Assembly (NCBI GenBank): GCA_001770935.1 | Contig: MESI01000078.1 | Span: 1 to 58,911, forward strand | From: Burkholderiales bacterium RIFCSPLOWO2_12_FULL_61_40 | GTDB taxonomy: Bacteria > Pseudomonadota > Gammaproteobacteria > Burkholderiales > Burkholderiaceae_C | DNA length: 58,911 nucleotides | Reading direction: 5' to 3' | Shown here: piece by piece, positions 51,302 to 58,541 of the stretch | Layout of the letters: every line of letters begins with the position of its first letter | How positions within the stretch are numbered: position 1 is the stretch's first letter | Notes under the pieces: generated by a model | The model's database searches: none | What the model was told of the DNA's origin: nothing | The model's input: the letters and a program-made list of their open reading frames with translations, nothing else | Made by a program: the position numbers and the translations under genes

Positions 51302-52134
51302 ATAGGTTTCTTGTATTTATCCCCGGTCTATCCGGTAAATTGATTTTTCAGATATCGTTGCAAACCACTTTTTGGCGTGGGCGGCCAATGGAATTGATCA
51401 AGAGGGGGGGGATGAGCATGCAGCAGCTCCCCGAAACGTACGCGTATACCTCGGGAACGCTGAAAAGCGGGGAAAGCACTAAATAGCGGCGCTGTGAGGT
51501 GGTATATGCCCGAAAAACAGGGTACCGGCATCACGGTGGTGGCTGCTATCACACGTAAACCTCATTCGGTGCAACTCATCGAATGAGGCGCGGTGTTGTA
51601 AGTTGCAGGCAATATAGGGGATGGCAATCGAAGTGTCTATCCCCCATTCGGGTGAGTTTCGAGGGCAATCTGTAACAAAATGCAACTTAAAGTGAAGCCA
51701 TGATCGGGAACATTTGTAGATAGTTTGTCCACAAACGGTCTTCAATCCGGACCATTGATCTTTCAGTAACAACTGATATCACCACAAGCCAGCCTCCTGC
51801 ACGCGGCGTTGAAAGACGGTCGCTTTTAGGCACTCCAAATTTTGTGGCGAACCATGCTCTTGAGTTGACTCAAGTTGTTCGGACAGTAGTTGTCCAATAC
51901 ATGCCGTTTGAACCATGCCCGCAGAAAATGAACGTCCCCGCCCCAGAGGGGCGGAGTATCACTGCACTACGGCTCGCACGCTGCGCGGCTCGCCTTCGTT
52001 TTACAGAGCCCTTCGGACTCCATCGAAGTCAGCCGCCCCAAGGGGCGGGGAATATACCCGCCAGGATTCAAGAGGGGTGGTCTGGCGCGCAAGCTGGCAA
52101 GAACTAAATCCAGGTCTGCCTGTCCACCGGCAGG
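51302..52134. other. Non-coding gap between the giant gene and nagZ
   Basis: 833 bp without a credible gene. It must hold the promoter of the giant gene (minus strand), but no clear box pair is visible close to the ATG. Structures seen are a 9-bp-arm hairpin at 51560-51588 (CCTCATTCG / CGAATGAGG, 11-base loop), a palindrome at 51859-51874 (CTTGAG-ttga-CTCAAG), GGACA-gtagt-TGTCC at 51881-51895, and two GC hairpins at 51938-51954 and 52033-52048 with the same CCGCCCC / GGGGCGG arms. A 97-codon minus-strand frame at 51479-51772 looks random. Confidence 0.6.
51938..52048. repeat. Pair of identical-arm GC hairpins downstream of nagZ
   Basis: Two perfect hairpins, each with arms CCGCCCC / GGGGCGG and loops of three and two bases, about 95 bp apart, enclose a GC-rich spacer. 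They follow the nagZ stop on the minus strand. Neither is followed by a T tract, so they are more likely parts of a repeat element than intrinsic terminators, though they could still stabilise the nagZ mRNA end. Confidence 0.55.
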
Positions 52135-53241
52135 TCAGCCGATCCAGTCCAGCGCCCGCATGTAGTCCGGCTGCACCATCAGCGCGTCCCAAGTGAGGGC
52201 CGGGGTACGCGGCAAGAGCGCCAGGCGGCGGTCTTCGCTGGCGTCTTGCGGCTGCCATTCACCTTTGAGCTGGGCTTCGGTCAGGCCGTCGATCAACGCA
52301 TCCACGGCCTTGCCCCCCCCTTCGCTGCTGGCCACCGACTGATTGCACAGCAGCACCATGTCACAACCCGCGTTCAGAGCCGCCACCGCCGCCTGGGTGT
52401 AGCTGACTTGCTGACCGTCGATCAGGCGTGCCCCGGCCATCGAAAGGTCGTCGCTGAAAATTGCGCCGCCAAAACCCATCTGGCCGCGCAGGATGTCGTT
52501 CAGCCAGGTGCTGGAGAAACCGGCCGGGCGGGCGTCCACCTTGGGGTAGATCACATGGGCGGGCATCACGCCGGTGGTCACGGTGTTGAGCCAGCGGTAG
52601 GGGGCGGCGTCGTCGGCCAAAATGGCTTTCAGGCTGCGTTTGTCCACCGGAATGTCGGTGTGGGAGTCGGCTTTGACAAAGCCGTGGCCTGGAAAATGTT
52701 TGCCGCAATTGGCCATTCCGCTGCTGAGCAGGCCGTGCATCAGGCTTTTGGCCAGCAGCCCCACCACACGCGGGTCGCGGTGGAAGGCGCGGTCGCCGAC
52801 CACGCTGGACTCCCCATAGTCCAGGTCCAGCACTGGCGTGAAGCTCAGGTCCACACCGCAGGCGCGCAGCTCGGCGCCCAGCACGTAACCGCAGGCGGTG
52901 GCGGCATTGGTCGCATCCATGGCCCCGCCTTTTTTGCTGGCATTGCCGGGCGACGCAGCAGGTGCCATCCACATCTCGCCCAGGGCGCGCATGGGCGGCA
53001 AATGGGTAAAACCATCGGTCTTGAAGCGCTGCACCCGCCCGCCTTCGTGGTCCACGCAAATCAGCAGGTCGGAGCGCACTTTTTTGATAGCGCGGCACAG
53101 CGCCGTGAGCTGGGCCCGGTCTTGCCAGTTGCGGGCAAACAAAATCAGGCCGCCGACCAGCGGGTGTTTCAGGCGCTGGCGGTCCACTTTGCTCAGGGAA
53201 AGGCCTGCAATATCGATGATGAGGGGGGCGTGTTGGGTCAT
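52135..53241 (-). CDS. nagZ: Beta-N-acetylhexosaminidase NagZ (GH3)
   Basis: Cytoplasmic enzyme of peptidoglycan recycling that removes GlcNAc from anhydro-muropeptides. In 368 residues it shows the GH3 marks: VDHEGGRVQRF (63-73), KHFPGHG (181-187), the His-containing loop after it (ADSHTDIP), and FSDDLSM (262-268) with the catalytic Asp. An insert rich in Ala, Pro and Lys at about 91-110 is not usual for the family. The ATG at 53241 is separated from acpS by 73 bp that consist mostly of a genome repeat. It is the last gene of the housekeeping block. Confidence 0.95.
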   Translation of the reverse strand: MTQHAPLIIDIAGLSLSKVDRQRLKHPLVGGLILFARNWQDRAQLTALCRAIKKVRSDLLICVDHEGGRVQRFKTDGFTHLPPMRALGEMWMAPAASPGNASKKGGAMDATNAATACGYVLGAELRACGVDLSFTPVLDLDYGESSVVGDRAFHRDPRVVGLLAKSLMHGLLSSGMANCGKHFPGHGFVKADSHTDIPVDKRSLKAILADDAAPYRWLNTVTTGVMPAHVIYPKVDARPAGFSSTWLNDILRGQMGFGGAIFSDDLSMAGARLIDGQQVSYTQAAVAALNAGCDMVLLCNQSVASSEGGGKAVDALIDGLTEAQLKGEWQPQDASEDRRLALLPRTPALTWDALMVQPDYMRALDWIG

Positions 53242-53263
53242 GGTCGGTACTGGTGTGAATACA

Positions 53264-53315
53264 GTTGCTATGAATTTGCTAGCTTCTTGCGCTTATTCTA
53301 CGGGGGCTGGAGGCC
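53264..53315 (+). repeat. Short genome repeat between acpS and nagZ
   Basis: It reads GTTGCTATGAATTTGCTAGC, then TTCTTGCGCTTATTCTACGG and GGGCTGGAGGCC. It fills most of the gap and its end supplies the first base of the acpS stop codon on the other strand. Compared with the copies inside the giant gene, it shares GTTGCTAT, TAGCT, ATTCT and CGGGGGCT in the same order and spacing. I recall repeats of this kind as common in Comamonadaceae genomes. Confidence 0.7.
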
Positions 53316-53743
53316 TATTTCGCTTCCAATTTATCGGCAGAAACTTCCACCACGCAAAAGCTGGCGGCGTAGTCGGTTTCGTCGGTCACGCTGACGTGCA
53401 CCTGCAGCTCGCGGGCTTCAAACCACGCTTTCAGGCCGCCGTGCAGCACGATGAAAGGTTGCCCGGCCTGGGCGTGGCCCCGGGGCTGGTTGGCGATCTC
53501 GCACAGGCGCCAGGTCATGGGCATGCGCATGCCCAGGCCGATGGCTTTGCTGAACGCTTCCTTGGCGCTGAAACGGGTGGCCAGGTAACGCACACCGCGC
53601 TCGGGCCAACGCGCGCTGCGAGCCTTCCAGATGGCGAACTCCGGCTCAGACAGCACCTTGGCGGCAAAACGGTCACCATGGCGCGCCAGGCTGTCGCGGA
53701 TGCGGCGCACGTCGCAGATGTCGGTGCCTATGCCGTAAATCAT
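53315..53743 (-). CDS. acpS: Holo-[acyl-carrier-protein] synthase
   Basis: Transfers 4'-phosphopantetheine from CoA to acyl carrier protein. The 142-residue product starts [15 protein letters not shown], with the metal-binding Asp at 8, and has [13 protein letters not shown] (58-69) with the catalytic Glu at 62; both are family signatures. The start at 53743 was chosen because the frame upstream of it lies in a genome repeat. Its stop codon is partly formed by the repeat at 53264-53315. It sits between pdxJ and nagZ as in related genomes. Confidence 0.95.
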   Translation of the reverse strand: MIYGIGTDICDVRRIRDSLARHGDRFAAKVLSEPEFAIWKARSARWPERGVRYLATRFSAKEAFSKAIGLGMRMPMTWRLCEIANQPRGHAQAGQPFIVLHGGLKAWFEARELQVHVSVTDETDYAASFCVVEVSADKLEAK

Positions 53744-53752
53744 GCCAATGCA

Positions 53753-53825
53753 GCCCCCACGTTTGTCACTTCGTGTACTGCACTGCCCCCCAAGGGGGCC
53801 CTCGTACCTTGGGACGGCCCGGCGG
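53753..53825. repeat. Left inverted repeat next to pdxJ
   Basis: This 46-base core (53753-53798) matches the reverse complement of 54652-54697 with a single mismatch. A second short block, CCTTGGGACGGCCCGGCGG, also has its partner in the right copy. It fills the pdxJ-acpS gap from ten bases before the acpS start to four bases from the pdxJ stop. The core contains a CCCCCCAAGGGGGC hairpin that could end transcription weakly. Confidence 0.8.
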
Positions 53826-53828
53826 TAC

Positions 53829-54596
53829 TCATGTCTGGCGCACCAGGCAACGCAAGTAGGCCTGCACGGTGGCGCTGTAGCCCAGCTCCAGCGCATCGGC
53901 AACCAGGGCGTGGCCGATGGACACCTCCTGCACGCCGGGTACCTGCTGCACAAACGCAGCCAGGTTGTCCCGGTTCAGGTCGTGGCCCGCATTGACGCCC
54001 AGCCCCGCGTCCAGCGCGGCCTGGGCCGCCTGCGCAAAGCGCTGCAGTTGCGCGGCCTGCCCAGGCGTGCCCCAGGCGGCCGCGTAGGGCTCGGTGTACA
54101 ACTCGATGCGGTCGGCGCCCACCGCCTTGGCCGCCGACATGGCGGCCGCGTCGGCGTCCATGAACAGGCTCACGCGCAAACCCAGGGCGTGGGCTTGTGC
54201 AATCAGGGGGCGCAGGCGCTCGGCATCCTGGGGAAAGGTCCAGCCATGGTCGCTGGTGAACTGGCCCTCGCCATCGGGCACAAAAGTGACCTGGTGCACC
54301 GGCAACTTGCGCGCCACCAGATCGCGTACACAGTCCATCAGGTTGTGGAAGGGGTTGCCTTCGACATTGAATTCGCGGTCCGGCCAGGCTTGCAGCAACT
54401 CGGCCAGTTCAATCACATCGTCGGCGCGAATATGGCGCGCGTCCGGGCGCGGGTGCACCGTGATGCCGGCAGCACCCGCCTGCAGGCACAGCGTGGCCGC
54501 GCGGGTGACGCTGGGAATGCCGAGGTGCCGGGTGTTGCGCACCAGGGCCACTTTGTTGAGGTTGACAGAAAGAGAGGTTTGCATGGTAGAGCTCAT
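53829..54596 (-). CDS. pdxJ: Pyridoxine 5'-phosphate synthase
   Basis: Last step of DXP-dependent vitamin B6 synthesis: condenses 1-deoxyxylulose 5-phosphate with 3-amino-2-oxopropyl phosphate. From the ATG at 54596 it has 255 residues; a second ATG at 54584 is equally possible. Family marks are [15 protein letters not shown] near the start, [27 protein letters not shown] and [15 protein letters not shown] in the TIM barrel. Frame upstream of 54596 lies in a genome repeat and is not used. The gene is enclosed by inverted repeats that reach both of its ends. Confidence 0.94.
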   Translation of the reverse strand: MSSTMQTSLSVNLNKVALVRNTRHLGIPSVTRAATLCLQAGAAGITVHPRPDARHIRADDVIELAELLQAWPDREFNVEGNPFHNLMDCVRDLVARKLPVHQVTFVPDGEGQFTSDHGWTFPQDAERLRPLIAQAHALGLRVSLFMDADAAAMSAAKAVGADRIELYTEPYAAAWGTPGQAAQLQRFAQAAQAALDAGLGVNAGHDLNRDNLAAFVQQVPGVQEVSIGHALVADALELGYSATVQAYLRCLVRQT

Positions 54597-54601
54597 GTTT
54601 T

Positions 54602-54698
54602 GCCGCCGGGCCGCCCCAAGGCTCCCGTAGGGCGGCGGAGCCAAAAATGCGCCCCCTTGGGGGGCAGTGCAGTACACGAAGTGACAAGCGTGGGGGCC
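54602..54698. repeat. Right inverted repeat next to pdxJ
   Basis: This is the fuller copy of the element at 53753-53825, in opposite orientation. It fills the gap between recO (stop at 54703) and pdxJ. It holds the same 46-base core and an extra hairpin-forming stretch (CTCCCGTAGGGCGGCGGAG) that the left copy lacks. Confidence 0.8.
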
Positions 54699-54702
54699 AT
54701 TG

Positions 54703-55452
54703 CTACAGGGATTGGATATCGATCATCATCTGGCGCGTGCGCAGGGTTTTTACCCCGCAATGGTAGTGCAGCAAGGCCCGCAGTTGGGGCTTGAGCTCTC
54801 CCATCACCTCCGCGCAGGCGCGCAGCGTGCGGGTAAAAGGCGCGGTTGCATGCACCGCCTCTTGCAATACCACCCACTGGGCGCCGCTCAGGTGGGCGCG
54901 GTCGTCCGCATGGGCCTGGCGCAAACCGCCTTCGGGCACCAGGGTGTAGCGCGCATCCCAGTTCAACTCCCGCAGAGTCATGGTCTGCACATCGAGCTGG
55001 GGCAAGAGGCCTATTTCGCGCAGCAGCAACAGCTCGAAGGTTCGCAGTGCCGCTTGCAAAATTTCGCCGTGTTCACTGGCGATGACCTCGACCACCTGGT
55101 CGTACACATCAAAAAGCCGGGGGTGGGGATCATCGCGCGCCAGCAAGGTCAGCAGCAACTCGTTGAGGTAGTAGCCCGAGAGCAGCGCATCGCCCGAGGG
55201 CATGACATGCCCGCCCTGCCATTCCGCACTCTTGAGGGTGCGGATTTCGGCATCACCGCCAAAGGCCAGATGCAGAGGCTGCATGGGCAGCAGTATGGGG
55301 CGGAAGCTGGAGGTAGGCCGCTTGGCCCCCTTGGCCACCAGCGCAATACGCCCGTGGTGGCGGGTGAAGACTTCCAGAATCAGGCTGGACTCGCTCCAGT
55401 CATAGCGGTGCAAGACATACGCAGGCTCCTCAGAAATGCGTTTGGTAGCCAA
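54703..55452 (-). CDS. recO: DNA repair protein RecO
   Basis: Mediator of the RecFOR recombination pathway that helps load RecA on SSB-coated DNA. 249 residues: an N-terminal OB-fold ([20 protein letters not shown] is typical) and a helical C-terminal part ([36 protein letters not shown]). The zinc-binding cysteines of some RecO proteins are absent, as in many proteobacterial forms. The start is TTG at 55450-55452, right after the era stop codon with no gap; GGATATGAG just upstream can serve as ribosome-binding site. Confidence 0.93.
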   Translation of the reverse strand: MATKRISEEPAYVLHRYDWSESSLILEVFTRHHGRIALVAKGAKRPTSSFRPILLPMQPLHLAFGGDAEIRTLKSAEWQGGHVMPSGDALLSGYYLNELLLTLLARDDPHPRLFDVYDQVVEVIASEHGEILQAALRTFELLLLREIGLLPQLDVQTMTLRELNWDARYTLVPEGGLRQAHADDRAHLSGAQWVVLQEAVHATAPFTRTLRACAEVMGELKPQLRALLHYHCGVKTLRTRQMMIDIQSL

Positions 55453-56496
55453 TTACTCATATCCGAAGGACCGCACCCGCGCTTCGTCGTCGGCCCAGCC
55501 GGAGCGAACTTTCACCCACAGTTCCAGAAATACTTTGGCATCGGCCAGTTTTTCCAGCTCCACGCGCGTTTCCATGCCGATGCGTTTGATGCGTTCACCC
55601 TTGTCACCAATCACCATGGCTTTGTGGCCGTCGCGCTCGACCACGATGGTGGCAGCGATGCGCAGCAGGCGCTTCTGGCCCTTTCTTTGCGGCGGCTCTT
55701 CCTCAAACTTGTCGATCACCACGGTGGAGGTGTAGGGCAGCTCGTCGCCGGTCAGGCGGAACAGTTTCTCCCGCACCAGCTCGCTGGCCAAAAACTTCTC
55801 GCTGCGGTCGGTGAGCTCGTCTTCCGAGTACCACCAGGCTTGTTCGGGCAGGAATTTTTCGCAAATCCCCAGCAGACGTGCAATGTCCTTGGGGTTTTTG
55901 GCCGACATGGGCACAAATTCGGCAAAGGTGTGCTTGGTTTGCATCTCCTGCAGCCAGGGCGCAATGTCGCCGCGGCGGTGCACGTTATCGAGTTTGTTGG
56001 CAACCAGCAAGGTAGGAATACTCTTGCCCATCAGGGCCAGCACGCGGGCATCTGCGGGGGTGAAACTGCCAGCCTCCACCACAAACAAAATGAGGTCGAC
56101 ATCGGCCACCGCGCCAACCACCGTCTTGTTCAGCGACTTGTTCAAGGCATTGCCATGCAGTGTCTGAAAACCCGGAGTGTCCACAAACACAAACTGGGTG
56201 ACCCCTTCGGTGCGCATGCCGGTAATGCGGTGGCGGGTGGTTTGCGCCTTGCGCGAGGTGATGCTGATCTTCTGGCCCACCAAGGCGTTGAGCAAGGTGG
56301 ACTTGCCCACATTGGGTTTGCCCACAATCGCCACCAGTCCACAGCGCTGTCCTTCTGCGGGAGTTCCGGGTTGGGCCAGTTTGGGCGTGCCTTTGAGCAA
56401 GCCTTCCAGCATGGCATCCAGATTGGAATCCACATCTTTTTCCACGTCAGCCCCCGTGGAATCTGCGTGAGCAGCTATATTTTTAGGAGCAGTCAT
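55453..56496 (-). CDS. era: GTPase Era
   Basis: Ribosome-assembly GTPase that binds the 3' end of 16S rRNA. In 347 residues it has G1 GKPNVGKST (59-67), G3 DTPG (106-109), G4 NKLD (167-170), a SAK motif (G5), and a C-terminal KH domain with [13 protein letters not shown]. It is about 45 residues longer than the usual Era, and the excess is at the N-terminus. Residues of about 5-16 ([12 protein letters not shown]) are encoded by a copy of a genome repeat, so the extension looks acquired. The ATG overlaps the rnc stop by four bases. Confidence 0.96.
   Translation of the reverse strand: MTAPKNIAAHADSTGADVEKDVDSNLDAMLEGLLKGTPKLAQPGTPAEGQRCGLVAIVGKPNVGKSTLLNALVGQKISITSRKAQTTRHRITGMRTEGVTQFVFVDTPGFQTLHGNALNKSLNKTVVGAVADVDLILFVVEAGSFTPADARVLALMGKSIPTLLVANKLDNVHRRGDIAPWLQEMQTKHTFAEFVPMSAKNPKDIARLLGICEKFLPEQAWWYSEDELTDRSEKFLASELVREKLFRLTGDELPYTSTVVIDKFEEEPPQRKGQKRLLRIAATIVVERDGHKAMVIGDKGERIKRIGMETRVELEKLADAKVFLELWVKVRSGWADDEARVRSFGYE
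56448..56483 (-). repeat. Genome repeat copy within the start of era
   Basis: On the coding strand it reads ATAGCTGCTCACGCAGATTC then CACGGGGGCTGA, in frame with era. It matches the copies in the giant gene and the one between acpS and nagZ in the TAGCTGCT, GCAGATTC and CGGGGGCT blocks. Confidence 0.7.
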
Positions 56497-57179
56497 AAGG
56501 TTTTCTTTGTCTTGAGGGTTTGCAGCATCGCGGCAGCTGCGGCCTGTTCTGCGGCACGGCGCGAACCGCCAATACCACGCTCTGCCAAGTGCAATTCAGA
56601 TATTTCGCACTCCACGTCAAAGCTTTGTTTGTGGGCGGCCCCGATGGTGCCCACCACGGTGTAGGCTGGCAATTTCATTTTGCGGCCCTGCAGCCATTCC
56701 TGCAACTCGGTCTTGGGGTCCTTGCTGATCGCCTCCATCTGGGGATTGATTTCCACCGCTTTGAACAAACGGTGCACCAGCGCCTGGGCCACGGCAAAAC
56801 CGGCGTCCAGGTACACCCCGCCAATGATGGCTTCCAGCGCATCGGCCAAAATGGAGGGCCGCTTCTGGCCACCCGAGCGAAACTCCCCTTCGCCCAGCTT
56901 GATGACATCCGGCAGCCCCAGGCCAACGGCCAATTGGTGCAAGGTCTCTTGCTTCACCAGATTGGCGCGCACCCTGGACAAGTCCCCTTCAGGCAAGGAC
57001 GCCAGCCGTGCATACAGCAGATCCGATACCGCCAGATTGAGCACCGAGTCGCCCAAAAATTCCAGGCGTTCGTAATGGTCAATGGAGAAACTGCGGTGCG
57101 TCAGCGCCCTGGTCAGCAGGGAAACATCAGAAAAATGATGTTGCAGGCGACGCTGCAACTCAAGCAAGGGATCTGCCAC
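56493..57179 (-). CDS. rnc: Ribonuclease III
   Basis: Double-strand-specific endoribonuclease for rRNA and mRNA processing. 228 residues: catalytic domain with the signature [11 protein letters not shown] (37-47) and [15 protein letters not shown], then a double-stranded-RNA-binding domain ([27 protein letters not shown]). It starts with GTG at 57179, one base after the stop of the DUF4845 gene, and overlaps era by four bases. Confidence 0.96.
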   Translation of the reverse strand: MADPLLELQRRLQHHFSDVSLLTRALTHRSFSIDHYERLEFLGDSVLNLAVSDLLYARLASLPEGDLSRVRANLVKQETLHQLAVGLGLPDVIKLGEGEFRSGGQKRPSILADALEAIIGGVYLDAGFAVAQALVHRLFKAVEINPQMEAISKDPKTELQEWLQGRKMKLPAYTVVGTIGAAHKQSFDVECEISELHLAERGIGGSRRAAEQAAAAAMLQTLKTKKTL

Positions 57180-57180
57180 C

Positions 57181-57534
57181 TTATTTGGAGCGCCCAGCGT
57201 ATTTGAGCGTCAGGTACGCGGGGCCGGCCAGATGGATTTCACGTTCGTAAGCGAAGCTCACCACCACCTTGTCGCCTTCTTTGGTGACTTCGATGTCCTT
57301 GCCGCTGATGGATTTGATGTCGTCAACTTGCGCGACCTTGTCGAAAATCATGCGGGCCTCGGCCACCGTCTGCCCTTCCCTGGCCTTATTGACCGCTCTG
57401 GTGATCGACTGGTATTCCAGAAAGGTGGGAAACACCTGGGCAGCGACCACCCCTGTCATGGCCAGTAGAGAACCTACAAAAACCAAACCAATAAAGGAAA
57501 TTCCACGCTGCTTGGATTTGCGCTGCACTGCCAT
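57181..57534 (-). CDS. DUF4845 small membrane protein
   Basis: 117 residues with one N-terminal membrane helix (about 11-36, ISFIGLVFVGSLLAMTGVVA) after a basic start, and a small periplasmic domain with an alternating beta pattern (VVVSFAYEREIHLAGP). Genes of this type sit between lepB and rnc throughout the betaproteobacteria. The function is unknown; a pilin-like look of the first 40 residues has been noticed in the sequence but is not proof. AGGAG lies seven bases before the ATG. Confidence 0.9.
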   Translation of the reverse strand: MAVQRKSKQRGISFIGLVFVGSLLAMTGVVAAQVFPTFLEYQSITRAVNKAREGQTVAEARMIFDKVAQVDDIKSISGKDIEVTKEGDKVVVSFAYEREIHLAGPAYLTLKYAGRSK

Positions 57535-57575
57535 ATTTTTCTCCTGTCAACCGACCTCATTGCCAACGTTAAAAA

Positions 57576-58541
57576 TCAATCAAAAGCACCAATGCGCTTC
57601 AGACTGCCAAAATTCATCCAGACAAAAAAAGCTTTTCCAACGATATTTTTCTCTGGCACAAAGCCCCAGTAGCGCGAATCCATCGAGTTATCGCGGTTGT
57701 CACCCATCATGAAATAATGGCCGTCTGGCACTTTGCAGGTGACCCCCTCCACAGTGTAAGTACAGCTGCTACGACCTTCAAAGTTGTCAACGCCCGGCAC
57801 AAATGCGGGACGTTCGTCATCGTTGAGCAGCTTATGTTTATGCGCACCCAAGGTTTCTTCAAACTGCTTGAAATAACGCATGGTGTCTTCGTCAAAAAAC
57901 TCAGGGACGGACGAGGTCGCCACCGCCTGGCCATTGATGGTCAGGCGTTTGTTCAAATACGCCACCGTGTCCCCCGGCACACCAACCACCCGCTTGATGT
58001 AGTCCAGGCTGGGTTTGGGAGGGTAACGAAACACCATCACGTCACCACGCTGGGGCTGCTTGCCCTCGGTGACCTTGATGTTGAGCACAGGCAGGCGCAG
58101 CCCATAGTGAAACTTGTTCACCAAAATCAGGTCCCCCACCAGCAGCGTGGGAATCATGGAGCCCGAGGGTATTTTGAAGGGCTCAAACAAGAACGATCGC
58201 AAGACAAACACGGCGATGATCACCGGGAACAGGCCTGCGGTCCAGTCCAGCCACCAAGGTTGCATCAACAAGCGCACTTTGGCTTCGGCAATGTCACCAT
58301 CGACCCGCTGGATGCCCATTTTGCTCAATTCTGCACGGCGCTGGATGTCATTGGCCTCCAAAACGGCCACCGCTTTTTGCCGCTGTGGCAAAAAGTAAAA
58401 CCGCTCAGCCAGCCAGTACACGCCGGTCACCACCGTCGCCAGGAACAGCAACAGGGCGAAGTTGCCTTCCACCAAGCCGAAATACCAGGAGCCCGCATAC
58501 AGCGCGAAAGCAGCCAAAATGGCGGAGGTCAGAACTTGCAT
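57576..58541 (-). CDS. lepB: Signal peptidase I
   Basis: Cleaves signal peptides of exported proteins at the outer face of the inner membrane. 321 residues from the ATG at 58541: two N-terminal membrane helices, a short basic cytoplasmic loop, a third helix (LFPVIIAVFVLRSFLF), then box B IPSGSMIPTLLVGD with the catalytic Ser (128), box D YIKRVVGVPGD with the catalytic Lys (183), and box E GDNRDNSMDSRYWG. Its ATG shares one base with the lepA stop (TGATG), so the two are translationally coupled. A TTG three bases upstream is in frame but unlikely to be used. Confidence 0.96.
   Translation of the reverse strand: MQVLTSAILAAFALYAGSWYFGLVEGNFALLLFLATVVTGVYWLAERFYFLPQRQKAVAVLEANDIQRRAELSKMGIQRVDGDIAEAKVRLLMQPWWLDWTAGLFPVIIAVFVLRSFLFEPFKIPSGSMIPTLLVGDLILVNKFHYGLRLPVLNIKVTEGKQPQRGDVMVFRYPPKPSLDYIKRVVGVPGDTVAYLNKRLTINGQAVATSSVPEFFDEDTMRYFKQFEETLGAHKHKLLNDDERPAFVPGVDNFEGRSSCTYTVEGVTCKVPDGHYFMMGDNRDNSMDSRYWGFVPEKNIVGKAFFVWMNFGSLKRIGAFD

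Noticed and set aside
10100..51301. RTX-type nonapeptide calcium repeats, which would point to ordinary type I secretion
   Set aside because: I found no block of GGxGxDxUx repeats; only isolated Gly-Asp stretches such as in the DUF4114-like domain.
51479..51772. 97-codon minus-strand frame upstream of the giant gene
   Set aside because: Random-looking composition, no ribosome-binding site and no recognisable family.
51938..52048. Hairpins as intrinsic terminators of the nagZ operon
   Set aside because: Perfect stems but no T tract follows either stem on the minus strand.
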